Positions 11,226 to 21,326 of a DNA stretch of 64,000 bases are shown here, piece after piece. This stretch comes from Dermacentor variabilis (Eukaryota > Arthropoda > Arachnida > Ixodida > Ixodidae): NCBI RefSeq assembly GCF_050947875.1, contig NC_134573.1, forward strand, positions 31,890,115 through 31,954,114, in the 5' to 3' direction. The translations under genes and the position numbers were made by a program. How positions within the stretch are numbered: position 1 is the stretch's first letter; the number at the start of each line of letters is the position of its first letter. The notes beneath the pieces are model-generated. The model was not told where the DNA came from, searched no databases, and saw nothing but the letters and a program-made list of their open reading frames with translations.

Positions 11226-12506
11226 AACTGACTACTGTCACCAAGTCTAGCAAGCGTCTCAGGAGCTGGCAACCTCGGCGCGTAGCAACATGGCTGCGCT
11301 CTTGTGGTTCCCGATTTCAATGCATGGACCCTATGGGTAGCTTGTCCTCTAGAGTCAGTATTGGCGGCGAGGAGTTACGGAGTCGCCATCTATCGGAAGC
11401 GCCTCGCTGGCGTAGTATGAGGGATCATGCGGCGCTCTCCTCATAGGTTTTGCTGTCAGCGCTCACTGAAAACACCACGCGCGAGCTCTCCCGGACATTT
11501 CTATAAGTACTTTCGAAACGAGAGAAGTTTCTTACTGTCTAAATAATAATCTTGGGCAAACTGAAAGCACACAATCGTTTACAGACGCTATCTCCTTACC
11601 GAATAAGTACAGTGAACGCCACTGCACGCGGTCGCCGCGATGGAGTCTCCAGAACCGGCTTCTTGCGTGAAAGGTAGGTAAACGCTGAGAGCAAACTATG
11701 TGAAATATGTTCTTATAGTGTTTGTATAACTAAATGGAGCGTAATAGAACGAAGCCTCAATGCAGCGATCGCGCAGATTCGCAGCGACCGACTGCGCGTC
11801 TGCACGCTTGTCCGCGCACAGTTTCGCTTTCTCCGCGCGCGCGTTTTCGCACTGTGCCATCAGCTTTAGGCCGCAGAGTATGAGCATTTGACAGTATACA
11901 AGCAACCATTGTTGCGTGGGCGCTATCAGAGCTGTTCAAAAATAATTTCATTGTAGAGACTTCGACGCCTACGGGGACTGTGATGTCCCGTCGCGACGAT
12001 TCAACCTTTTTTTTTCTTCTAAATTCTTTGACCTTTCAATATTATTTTTCGAGTTGCGTCGCACTGTATGTTTATCGGTGTTCTCAGCGCGCAATTTCCC
12101 GCTGCTCCTTTTTTGTAATCCAGTGCATTAATTCATAACACAAGCATGACCATATGCCATGCTTTTTTAAAATGTGCTTCTTACCGCTGCCTTTCCACTC
12201 CACTGAACTTGCGAGTATCTATAGCATCGACAAGTTCATAGACCAAACCGTCATGACATTAGTCGGGCAGCGGACTCGGGCGAGCGTCGCAGTGCGCGTT
12301 TTCAGAACATCGCAGACCGGGCGACGTAGCAGAAATCTTCCTCGCGTCTGTGCTTCCTGCATAGACGAGGCAACCTAAAGTTTGCCCGCCCGGCACCAGC
12401 GCCGAATGCTCCCCTAGCGGACCGATGGAAGTTTCGAGGGTCGTCGCTGCGCTGGCGCGCGCCCGTGTTCTGTACGGCGGGAGCGCTCGTGCGCGTGGTT
12501 TTTGCG

Positions 12507-12688
12507 ATGCCGAGTGCGACCTCATCAGCCAGGAAAGGTGGCACGCAATACTGATGTGTTGTTGATTGCCACAGTAGCCTCGAAGACACGAAAGGTCGTA
12601 CGCCGCCCGTGAAGTTCTACAGATTTCCTGGGAAGTGGTACGAGAAGGACAGACGACAAGCATGGATAGCTGCAGTGCGCCGAGTCAA
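12507..12688 (+). pseudogene. THAP zinc-finger domain exon (transposase-type), broken
   Basis: The frame from the ATG reads MPSATSSARKGGTQY, a TGA at codon 16, then CVVDCHSS and further on VKFYRFPGKWYEKDRRQAW and IAAVRRV. This is the N-terminal half of a C2CH THAP DNA-binding domain: paired cysteines, the K-F-Y-R-F-P motif and the invariant tryptophan. The exon runs into a good donor (AA|GTAAGC) in phase 2, where the family usually continues with Asn, so the second C..H pair would lie in the next exon. THAP domains occur in P-element and Kolobok transposases and in host transcription factors; the repeat setting argues for a transposase origin. The TGA makes this copy defective. Confidence 0.7.
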
Positions 12689-12792
12689 GTAAGCCTCATA
12701 CTTTCGCATTCGCGTGTAATATCTTGAAAGCGGAATAGTCATATGCCTGTTTTTAGTGCACGGCCGTTTGTTTAGGCGTGTCGCGTTGTTGA

Positions 12793-13072
12793 ATTGCGGT
12801 GGCATCCGCCGTTTGTTAGCGGTAAATGCATGCGTGCTGCGCCGCTAAGCTCGACGACGCGCGCTCGATTCCCAGCCACGGCGGCCGCATCTCGATAGGG
12901 GCAAAATGCAAGAACACCCTTGTTACCGTGTGCTTTGATTTTTGTGCACGTTGAAGAACCCCCCGAGGTTAAAATTATTCCCGAGACTCCCCATTACAGC
13001 GGGCCTCATAATGATTTCGTGGTTCTGGCATGGTTTCGGCACTTAGAACCCCCGAATTTATTTGATTGCACT
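12793..13072 (+). mobile_element. tRNA-derived SINE (Ruka-like) 1
   Basis: A tRNA-like head with a B-box-like CTCGATTCCCAGCC leads into GGCGGCCGCATCTCG, the body with TGCACGTTGAAGAACCCCC and CCTCATAATGATTTCGTGG, and an AT-rich end. The same architecture appears in six other places in this window. It is diverged. It lies inside the part of copy A missing from copy B. Confidence 0.75.
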
Positions 13073-13461
13073 GTGCCTTCACTCGCGATCGGCATGGACG
13101 AGCTCAAGATAATTATTTCCCTTTTCCAAACGCTGCAACTTAAATTACTAGTTGTGCAGGTAACGAAAGGGGCCGCGCGCTACTTTTGTGTGGTAGCAGA
13201 CCGCATTTAATGCAAGCCGCGGTCGTCGCGTGCGTCGGGAAGCGGCAGATCGGAAAGCAGCAGCACGAGACGCGCGCGTTATTTTTGTTGTTTGCCCATG
13301 CTTTCTAAGTATCTAAGTGTGCAAGTATCATAACTTGTAGTGGTACCACTCTTGTAGAATAATATGTGCACACAATCACAGGAACGCTACCTTTGCAAAC
13401 ATATTATTGGGAGTAATTTAATCCCCACAAGAAATAGGCACACATACTGTTTCATTTATAT

Positions 13462-13632
13462 GCGGGCCGCATTTCGATGGGGGCGAAATGCGAAAACACC
13501 CGTGTGCTTAGATTTAGGTGCATGTTAAAGAACGCCAGGTGGTCGAAATTTCCGGAGTCCTCCAGTACGGCGTGCCTCATAATCAGAAAGTGGTTTTGGC
13601 ACGTAAAACCCCATAATTTAATTTTAATTTAA
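13462..13632 (+). mobile_element. tRNA-derived SINE (Ruka-like) 2, head missing
   Basis: It begins at GGGCCGCATTTCGATGGGGG and follows the consensus body well: GAAAACACCCGTGTGC, CATGTTAAAGAACGCCAGG, CCGGAGTCCTCCAGTACGG. It ends GTAAAACCCCATAATTTAAT. The tRNA-like promoter head is absent, so this is a 5'-truncated copy. Confidence 0.8.
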
Positions 13633-13933
13633 ATTATAGGCGATGCAGATGGAAGTGGCGCCAAACAGACCAATGGCAATCACAACAGTCTTCTCAGCAG
13701 TCAGCACCACCGGGACATGTGCTTTCGTACTGCAGCGACGCAGCTCTTGAGCAGCAGCAAGACACGTGTGAAACAGACTCCAGAACATGCCTTTGTAAAG
13801 TGACGGAACCGTCAAGAAGCAGCCCAATGGATCTGCAGTCATCGAGTAGTATGACAACAGAAGTTCCTGCTGCCAGTGTGACTTATGTTGCAGTTGAAAT
13901 AAAAGTGGCTAAATTTCTGAACATGGTGCGTAC

Positions 13934-14302
13934 CTCTAACTCGACGTCATATACGATCTTGTCGGACACCTGTGACACGCACTTGGCTTTCACTCTCACA
14001 TCACCGTCCACAATTTGTTCAACGCCGTACACGTTCGGAAGCAGACGCTCCCCTATCGTGAGGTTGCCGCCACGAAAAAAAGCTGTCGGCGTCGGCAACC
14101 TTCTTGAAACCGCACGGCAATCTTTGCATCGCTGTTGCACAAGCAGGCGATCTGCCGCCGTCGAAAACGGAGCGCCGTGAGAACGAGCAGCGAAGAAAAG
14201 CGCGAACGGCACAATGCAAACAAAGCGGAGACTACGCCACGACGCGACCGCGCTGCTTGGCGTTTCCACATTGGGGGAGGCGCAGCAGCGCCGCCTGGCC
14301 AT
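13934..14302 (-). other. Coding-looking exon on the minus strand, possible transposon protein
   Basis: Reading leftwards from an ATG at 14,302, an open frame of 123 codons ends at a donor-like GAG|GTACGC. The second half (GGNLTIGERLLPNVYGVEQI and VKAKCVSQVSDKIVYDVELE) has the balanced composition of real protein, unlike most frames nearby. The pattern faintly recalls the segment before a SWIM zinc finger in THAP/SWIM-type transposon proteins, but the SWIM cysteines would lie in another exon and are not seen. The start lies inside the inverted end of the extra segment. This is a tentative call. Confidence 0.3.
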
Positions 14303-14980
14303 GGTTTTCTCGTCTATACCCGAGTTGTAGCCGATGACTGTTTGCCGGTTTTATGTTTCGCGAGCCAAGCTTCACGCTGCTTCTTGTCCTGCGGCTACGT
14401 GTGAATAAGGCTGACACCGGCCTCCGTTACGTGCGTCCGGCCCTGCGGAACCGAGCAGTAGCCTACCATGTTGCGCGCCTTCAAAGGCAGCCACTACCTA
14501 TTGTAGTGCTTTGAAGCGTTGTAAAGGAGACACTCGAAGCGGGAAAATTTCGCCACTAAATGAGGACCGCAGCGTACGAGGGAATTTAAACTCGTTTTCA
14601 GCTCGCTTCGGCGCGCCCGAAGCAGCCGACGCGGCCGCTATGTCCACGTGATCCCTCCTAGCACGTCACGCCGACGGTGGCGCCAGCTTTTCCAGTGGTA
14701 GAGCTCGAGGCCAATAGTAACTCTATGGTCAGTAGTTGCCTGCGTGGCTCTTCCCATGACTGCCGGCAACGCCCGACAAGCAGCTGACGCGCGCATATGG
14801 TTTTCGCCGACGGCTTCACGTGCGCGCGTCTTGTTTTGGGAGTGCGGATGGCTGGAGGGAAGTTTTGGCGCCGCCTGTTTCGTACGCGCTGCTAGTGGGT
14901 CAATAATACTTGCAGAACGGAGAAGTGCCTTCCGCGTTGTTTGTGTTTTCAGTGGAAAGCATAGAAATCTATTCGTTTCT

Positions 14981-15183
14981 ATGACCAACGCGGTTCCTAC
15001 TGGCATGGCGGACACCAGTACATTCACGTGCGAGCTGAACGCCAGTTCGAACTGTCCTGCGAGCGTCGAGTGCCTCCGTGTTGACCTCTGCACGGCCGAA
15101 GACGCGTACGAGTGGATCTCCAGCTGCAGTCAGACTACCAATACGACATGGATTGTCGACTGCGAAGAATACGCTGAAGGAAA
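14981..15183 (+). other. Coding-looking first exon, unidentified
   Basis: An acceptor-like TTGTGTTTTCAG lies at 14,941-14,952. The ATG at 14,981 (or the second one at 15,005) opens a frame containing SVECLRVDLCTAEDAYEWIS and TTNTTWIVDCEEYAEGK. It can end at a donor (AA|GTGAAG) in phase 2, one base pair before an in-frame TGA. The W-x-W-spaced acidic module resembles N-terminal modules of multi-exon tick transposon proteins, but I cannot name it. It lies between inverted arms, which supports a transposon origin. Confidence 0.35.
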
Positions 15184-15189
15184 GTGAAG

Positions 15190-16440
15190 GTTTTATTTTC
15201 TTGAAAGTAAACTAAGGAAATTAGCTTGAACGTTCGAATATCCAACCAGCTAGCATGTCAGCCCACGCAAGTGTCACATGGGCATCTGCCGTACAACATA
15301 AGCAAAATGCACAGAACTTCAGATACAGCATGCTAAACCCTAGGCTGGCAACACTATTTCGCGTACGTAAGCCGCTTGTGATGGCCATTTTAAAGGAGCA
15401 TTGGCTGGAAAATGTTCGTACGCTGATCCCATTTACCGATTTTTATTAAAAACCACGCTTTAATGTTGATTCTTTTAACGAACTGGTGAATTTTATCTTG
15501 GTATCGCACGTGTGAGGCTGACGGTGGAGCCGTGCCAGCTGATAACGTAGGACAAGTATTCTTCCTATTCGTGCTCCGCAGCATTCACGATTAGATAAGT
15601 CTTATTATTCCGCAGTGGTCTTCTAGCTGCATGGAATCCTTATCAATTTTAAGCTGATGTTTTCCCTTTTCAGTTGCATTGGGGCGCGGATGGCCAAATC
15701 ATCATCGCGCTACTACGAATCAATTCTTCACCGTGTGAAGTGCTTAGCAGTGCCGTGCGCTGTACTCGCCTGAGCGACGTCGTCTAGCATGATAGGCTCG
15801 TTTCGGTCAACAATTCCCGAATAGAAGATATGGACGCACAGCGTTAAATTTATTAAACCCCTCCACTTAAAGAATAATAGATTCCTCTCAGTGCTACTCC
15901 CAGTTTCTGAACGTGCCTCTGTTATATGCAATACTGTACACTGTACCTCGACAACACATCGTTTCTTCATTCCCCGGTATTGCGTACTCGAGCATACTTG
16001 CTGCCCGCAAAGACTGCACCATTCACACACGTGGTACGGTGGCGTCCTTTCTTCATCGGCGCGAACGCAGTAATAGTCATCCGAATCGTGGCGCCAGTTA
16101 ATGTACGAGGAACGACGTCGACGAAAGGCGCATCAGCGATTGTGAATTGCTCAGCAGTTAAAATCCTGAAAACCTCACGGCATTAAATTCACAGCTGGCA
16201 CTCAGAGTGGTGCGAAGGAACACGAGTGGAAGCCACATACGAGAAACTTGACACAACTAAATTGCGAATTAGCGTGAAGTAATGCATTCGTCAAACTGGA
16301 ATATACACCACTCACGCGTCACGTAACGTAAAGGGCACTTTTGAGGAGTTGCATTCATCACACGCCTGAAGTAGCGAAAAGAGCTTCCGAAAAATGAAAA
16401 TTTATGCTGCTGCTATGACGACTGCTCGCCTGAAACCCGC
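15190..16440. other. Unassigned stretch
   Basis: No gene recognised. Overlapping short ORFs at 15,728-16,186 on both strands carry no motif. Confidence 0.3.
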
Positions 16441-16534
16441 GGTGCTGCGGCGCAGCTGACGTCTTGAAAGTTCGTGCGCGCGTAGCTCCTTTAGTAGGGG
16501 GTTGCCAGCAGTAATGGGAAGAGCCGCGCAGGCA

Positions 16535-16660
16535 ACACGTGACCTCATGGCGAGAACCAATAGTGTGCAAGGGCGTCCGGCGGGAGTTGCGTGTCGCCCT
16601 CGCCCTCCTTTTTCTCTGCCGCCTGTAGAATCATCCGCGGAAAGCAAATACGCTGCCGGG
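16535..16660 (-). repeat. Dispersed repeat X, copy 2
   Basis: This is the reverse complement of 6,857-6,985 with few changes. It adjoins the right inverted arm. Confidence 0.6.
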
Positions 16661-16879
16661 CCGGTACTACCGGTCTCGTGTCCTGCGGAACCGTTGGAGG
16701 TTGTTGGCATTAATCCTGTAGTGACGAGCGGTCACATAGGCACATAGGCATAACCCGACATTCGATCTCTTAGCGTAATATTTTTTAATCGCTTTCGGAA
16801 CGTTAGCCCGTGCCGGAGCGCTCGGGCCTCGTGTAGACGCGAAGGTCCACGTAATTCTCACGCGACGCCGATGTGGCAG
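16661..16879. other. Unassigned stretch
   Basis: No gene seen. A short direct repeat (TGTAGACACGAAA, twice) lies at about 16,893-16,921, just inside the neighbouring gypsy fragment. Confidence 0.3.
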
Positions 16880-18156
16880 CCGCTACAGAGTGCTGTAGAC
16901 ACGAAACCTGTAGACACGAAAGCTGCTGCAGCAGTGGGCCCTGAGATGTCAGGTATAGGTGTAGCTTCTGGCCACCGTATATAGCGGTCGATGCATGTCA
17001 GTATGTAGCAGTAACCTTTCGAAGGTGCGAGAGGGCCGACGAGGTCGAGGTGTACAGTGTCAGAACGGGTATCCGGTTAAATAAGAGGCTTGGCAGGCGG
17101 AATGGGGGGACGCTAGATCTTAGAGCGTTGACATGACAAACAGCAGCGAACCCAATCGCGAACTTGCGCGTTTAGCCGAGGCCAAACGAAACAACTGGAA
17201 AGATGTTTGTGTGCCGCGCGTATGCAGGATCCGTCAAGTTGTGCGCGGTTTCGAATAGACATCTGCGAAGGGGTGTCAAAATGTATGGTTAGGTGTGTCG
17301 GTAGAAGTATCGCCCACAATGGACGTACCATCTGGTCACAACGACGTCTTCAATTTCAGAGACGTTGACGGATTCCGGAGTGTGCGAAATTCGGTGTCGT
17401 CACGATGTTGACTGGCGAGTAAGTCGACATTGATGATGAAATTGCGCGACTGAGAACGTCGGCTGGAACGTTGTTGTAAACTCGCATATGTAGGAGAGGT
17501 GTCGACTCTCGCGTGACGAGTAACAGGACGGCGAACGGTTCATAGCGTGCACGGGGGGGGGGGGGGGGGGCAGTGAACACAGTAAATGCACTGCCTTAAA
17601 GGAAATGGCGAAAATGTCTGATAGCCAGGTAAACGGCGAGTAATTCATGGCCAAACATGCTGTAACGGACCTGCGCAAGCTTCAGTTTCTTGGAGAAAAA
17701 GGCGAGCGGATGCCACGCATCGTCGATGAATTACTGCAGAACAGCACGAATGGCGGTGTTTGAAGCGTCGCTCATGATGGCAGTGGGCGTGTCTGGCTTT
17801 GGGTGTCTAAGCAGCGTGGCGTGTGCGAGCACAGACTTGACTCTTGTGAAAGCTTCGGTGGCCTCTTCAGCCCATTGAAGCACATGTGTACGTTTGTTGA
17901 CCAGCAGAGCGACTAGCGGATCCATAAGTCGTGATCAATCTGGAATTATTCGGTGGTAGAAATTGACGAATCCGAGAAATTGGCGAAGTTTTGTGAGTGT
18001 GGTCTATCGAGAAAGGTTTGCAATGACGTGAGTATTGGAGAGCAGTGGTCGAATGCCGGTAGCGTCGACGATATTATCGAGGAAATCGAGTTCGGGTTGA
18101 CCGAAGTCGCTCTTGGCGCCGTTGATGACAATTCTGTTATGAAGCAGACGCGCCCC
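16880..18156 (-). mobile_element. Ty3/gypsy-2 pol fragment (RT thumb to integrase)
   Basis: Read on the minus strand, the RT thumb appears near 18,130-17,940, with a block matching ELDFLD and LRQFLGFVNFYHR. Next is RNase H (17,925-17,731, LQWAEEATEAFTRVKSVLAHA and MSDASNTAIRAVLQ, with the first catalytic Asp kept). The integrase zinc domain follows (17,331-17,113, ending CCLSCQRSK), then the start of the integrase core down to 16,880. Frameshifts and an 18-base G run at 17,553-17,570 interrupt it. The 5' side is cut off exactly where the gypsy-3 LTR begins, so gypsy-3 inserted into gypsy-2. Confidence 0.7.
17553..17570. repeat. Poly-G tract (18 bases)
   Basis: An uninterrupted G run within the gypsy-2 pol remnant, between RNase H and integrase sequence. 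Confidence 0.9.
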
Positions 18157-18294
18157 TGTGTATGTGCCGACTGAAGAGGAAGACGAAGGCCCGTACCGGG
18201 ATCGCGAGCGAGCCCCATGCTACGGACAGCCCTTGCAGTGCTCTGATATACCTAGCGTTCTACATCATTCTGAACGACTATAAACATCGTCGCA
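18157..18294 (+). repeat. 5' LTR of Ty3/gypsy-3
   Basis: A 138-bp stretch bounded by TGTGTATG and ATCGTCGCA (TG...CA), directly followed by TTTGGTGGAGG, the primer-site position of this family. Its left edge coincides with the end of gypsy-2 coding similarity. The exact start could be 18,157 or 18,159. No 3' LTR is seen. Confidence 0.5.
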
Positions 18295-18373
18295 TTTGGT
18301 GGAGGTTGCTGAGACCCTTCGCCTGGTCCTGGAGCTCTGAACTCGAACTCTGCCACCAAGATTGCCCTGCACT

Positions 18374-18994
18374 ATGCTTGATCCCAACGCCTCGTTGCCC
18401 GCACCACCGGCTGCTACTGTCATCTGCGCCAGCGCTCGTCGTCAGCGCAACCCAGCCATATTCAGTGGGATCGCCGAACACGACGTGGAAGACTGGCTGT
18501 CATCGTACGAACGTGTAAGTGCCCATGACAAATGGGATGACCAGTCTAAGCTGACTCACGTGCCTTTCTACCTCGCCGACGTAGCCAAACTTTGGTTCTT
18601 CAACCACGAATCTGACTTTACAAGCTGGTCCGCGTTTAAGACTCTTTTTTCCGAAGTGTTTGATCGCCCAGCTGTGCGTAAGCTAGGCGCTGAACAGCGT
18701 CTACGCCAGCGCGCACAACAGCCTGGAGAGACATTCCACAGCTATATCAAGGATGTTCTCTATTTTGGCAAACGGGTAAATCCCGCAATGTCAGAGGATG
18801 AGAAGATCAAACATATCCTCAAGGGCATCGAGGACAGCGCATTGCAGATGTTGCTGGCTAAAAGCCGAACTAGCGTATCCGTCCTCATCATCCTCTGCCA
18901 GAGCTTTGACGAGCTGCTCCGCCAACATTCCTCGCCCGCCAGAACCTTCAGCACGCCGATTCCATCTCGAGCATCGCGGTTTCTACCGACATAA
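18374..18994 (+). CDS. gypsy-3 Gag, N-terminal part open
   Basis: An open frame of about 207 codons starts MLDPNASLPAP. It contains NPAIFSGIAEHDVEDWLSSY, DDQSKLTHVPFYLADVAKLW and PGETFHSYIKDVLYFGKRVN, the Gag core of tick gypsy elements. The frame ends at a stop at 18,994; similarity continues in other frames to about 19,130. A knuckle remnant near 19,390-19,435 reads TCSIAGHMVRFC, with its first cysteine replaced by Gly. The ATG at 18,374 is preferred over 18,362 because the conserved N-terminus begins there. Truncated Gag, probably not functional. Confidence 0.6.
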   Translation: MLDPNASLPAPPAATVICASARRQRNPAIFSGIAEHDVEDWLSSYERVSAHDKWDDQSKLTHVPFYLADVAKLWFFNHESDFTSWSAFKTLFSEVFDRPAVRKLGAEQRLRQRAQQPGETFHSYIKDVLYFGKRVNPAMSEDEKIKHILKGIEDSALQMLLAKSRTSVSVLIILCQSFDELLRQHSSPARTFSTPIPSRASRFLPT

Positions 18995-20750
18995 CCAACT
19001 TGACCCTCTCGCAGCATATAAAAGATTTTATTTGTGAAGAGGTGGCCAGGCAGCTCTGGCTGCTGCCTCACAGCGACGCACCTACGGCGGCTTTGCTACC
19101 AACGTGGCAGCAAGCCACGAACTCAGATCTCTGAAGCGCTTCCTGCAGCTCCTATAACCCCGCCCCTCCGCCCCACCCACCCTGTTCTATGAGTGTTGCT
19201 GTCCCATACCGACTTTGCCACTCACTCTACGTCGCAGCCGCTCAGTTATGCGGCCGTGGTTGCACGGCAACCTGCGCCGACAGCTTCCTTTTCATCGCCC
19301 ATGCATCCGGCTCTATTTCCAGTTGCACGACCATTAGCGCAGTGTTTTCGTCCGACCGAGACGCGGCGAACACAAGACAACCGGCTTCACCTGTAGCATT
19401 GCTGGCCACATGGTGCGCTTCTGTCGCCGCCGCGCTCCAGCTACGCGTAACACTTTTGCAATGCCCAGCTACGCACCATACTACGCCGCCATGCCTCCAT
19501 TTTCACCGCGACGTCTCGACATTGATCGCCGGTTGGATACTCGGCGTTCCCCTTCCCCTCGTCGGCGTTCAATTTCGGCCCTACGTCATCGAGCTGCCAA
19601 TGAAGAAGGAAAGTGCCTGGCGCAGTTCCTGGGGCAACAACTGCAAGTACATTGACGTTCTGATGGCCTCAATATTCGCCGCAAAATGTTATTAGCGTTT
19701 TTGTAGAGGGAGTGCCCGCAGTTGCACTAGTCGACACCGCAACAGTCGTTTCCGTCATTCACGAGAACCTTTGCCGCAAATTACGAAAAGTGACTACAGC
19801 TCCCTCTGGCCTGGTGCTCGCCCTGCCAGTGCACAGCGAATGCAGCCTTCAGCTGTATGCACGGCCCGCGTCGTGATCAGCGACGTTCTGTACATAATCG
19901 ATTGTTTTGTTCTACCATCATGCTCTCACTTCATCCTTGGTTTGGATTTTCTGTCACGTCATCATGCTGTCATTGACTGTTCGCGTGCAGAAGTGTCGCT
20001 TTTACCACTATGTGAATCACTGATGACCAGCTCTCCTCACCTTACGGACAAACTCACTGTTGATGCCAATACAACCATACCCCCTGATGCCGCATCTGAC
20101 GCCACTGTAGTGTTCACGCCGTCCGATGTTCTGATGAAAGGGCATTGTCCTTCCGTTTTCCATGCTCACTGTAACATCTGGGTCAACTGTGATGCTGGTC
20201 ACCAACTACTAGCAGTACCCGATCAGCCTACTGCATGGAGAGACTGCAGGATGCTTCCAGACGGTCGACTACGTCGACCATCTTGATGTTCACACCGACT
20301 CCCTCCGTTACGTTGACGCCATCGCTTCGGTCTCAGGCTCATCGCCTTCAGTGGGTTTTGACAACGCCATATACCCTGCTCTTTACCCATCTCATCGCCG
20401 CCAACTTCTTGCTCTCCTTCACAAGTTTGACCCGACTGTCGACTTTCGACTGTCATCACACGGCACTGGGCCATGTCACCGGTGTTTCTCACACCATCGC
20501 CACCGGTTCCTACTCCCCCTTGGGGCAGCGCCCGTACCGTGTCTCCGCCGAAGGGCGCCGAATCATCACGTAGCAAGTGGACGACATGCTCAAACGTAGA
20601 GTCATCCGTCCCTCTCAAAGTCCTTGGTCTTCACCCTGTCGCATTGGTAAAAAAAAAAAGACGGCTCCATTCGCTTTTGTGTCGACTACGGGCGACTCAA
20701 CAAGATAACGACAAAAGTCGTTTATCCCATCTCGAGTGTTTACAAGCGAC
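18995..20750 (+). pseudogene. gypsy-3 gag C-terminus, protease and RT start, decayed
   Basis: A protease remnant lies near 19,693-19,800 (VFVEGVPAVALVDTATVVSV, with the active-site D-T-G changed to D-T-A). It is followed by pieces in several frames up to a poly-A-containing 'KKK' RT block near 20,650 (the usual KKDGS motif) and CRLRATQQDND. Similarity stops at about 20,740. Downstream a 20-base motif (ATACACATGCTACATTAA) is tandemly duplicated before the gypsy-4 LTR. Frameshifts and stops are frequent. Confidence 0.6.
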
Positions 20751-20809
20751 ATACACATGCTACATTAACACATATACACATGCTACATTAATTTCAACGC
20801 AAACGCTGT

Positions 20810-21226
20810 TGTCACGTGGTGGTGACGTTGAATAACACAGTAGCAATGCTGTGAACGACAAAACTAACTTTTATTGGGCGAACCTGTGCCCACAAAACAG
20901 GCTACACTTATAGCACAACGACAGCGGCGAACACGCTCGGCGATCGTCGAAAATCTGATCAGCGGGTCAAGCGCGTCGGCTTTTATACAGCAGTCATCGA
21001 ATGTTCCAGACTAATCGTTGGGACCCGCATGCCTTCTACAAAGTTCTACACCATTCGTGTCAAGGGATGAAATCAGATAACACAAGGTTCGGCGACAACA
21101 GCCAGCGGATAGAAGCATCGACAACTTTCCAGAAATTTCGGATACATGAAGGCGCGTCCCGCGCTGTGTGATAACATTTCTTAGGCGGCAAAACATGTCG
21201 CCCAATAAAGGCAAGTAGACGTGTCA
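20810..21226 (-). repeat. 3' LTR of gypsy-4
   Basis: 417 bp, TGTCACGT...ACGTGTCA on the plus strand, i.e. TG...CA when read with the element. A polypurine tract (plus-strand ATACCCCCCTC) lies directly inside it, as expected at a 3' LTR. It differs from the other LTR at scattered positions, by eye a little under 5 percent. Confidence 0.85.
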
Positions 21227-21326
21227 ATACCCCCCTCTTAAAAAGAATCGACCCGATGCTGCAAACAAACGAAATTAATAAATAAGCACTCGTAGCAAAG
21301 AAAAAAAACAATATAAGGAAAGTTCG

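Larger units (their letters stand above)
11358..14713 (+). mobile_element. Repeat copy A (long form, carrying a THAP exon)
   Basis: Positions 11,358-12,363 and 14,316-14,713 align along their whole length with the continuous copy B at 23,290-24,678, with scattered substitutions. Between them copy A holds 1,955 bp that copy B lacks. This extra segment starts ATAGACGAGGCAACC and ends GGTTTTCTCGTCTAT, which are inverted copies of each other over 9 bases plus a short extension. It contains a THAP exon, two SINEs and a minus-strand coding-looking exon. Two readings fit: copy A is the long, formerly protein-coding form of a DNA transposon and copy B an internally deleted derivative; or the 1,955 bp is itself an insertion with short terminal inverted repeats. 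The outer ends lack an obvious TIR. Confidence 0.6.
14720..16560. repeat. Inverted arms bounding a 1.8-kb segment
   Basis: The arm at 14,720-14,815 (containing GTTGCCTGCGTGGCTCTTCC) is matched in inverse orientation at about 16,445-16,560 (GGAAGAGCCGCGCAGGCAAC). The match extends about 100 bp with indels. The enclosed DNA includes a short coding-looking exon. This may be a TIR transposon or two opposed copies of one repeat. Confidence 0.5.

Noticed and set aside
17553..17570. Poly-G run considered as a sequencing gap or artefact
   Set aside because: The gypsy-2 similarity continues on both sides, and similar G/C runs occur at 23,136 and 46,424. An assembly error in run length cannot be excluded, but no gap is implied.
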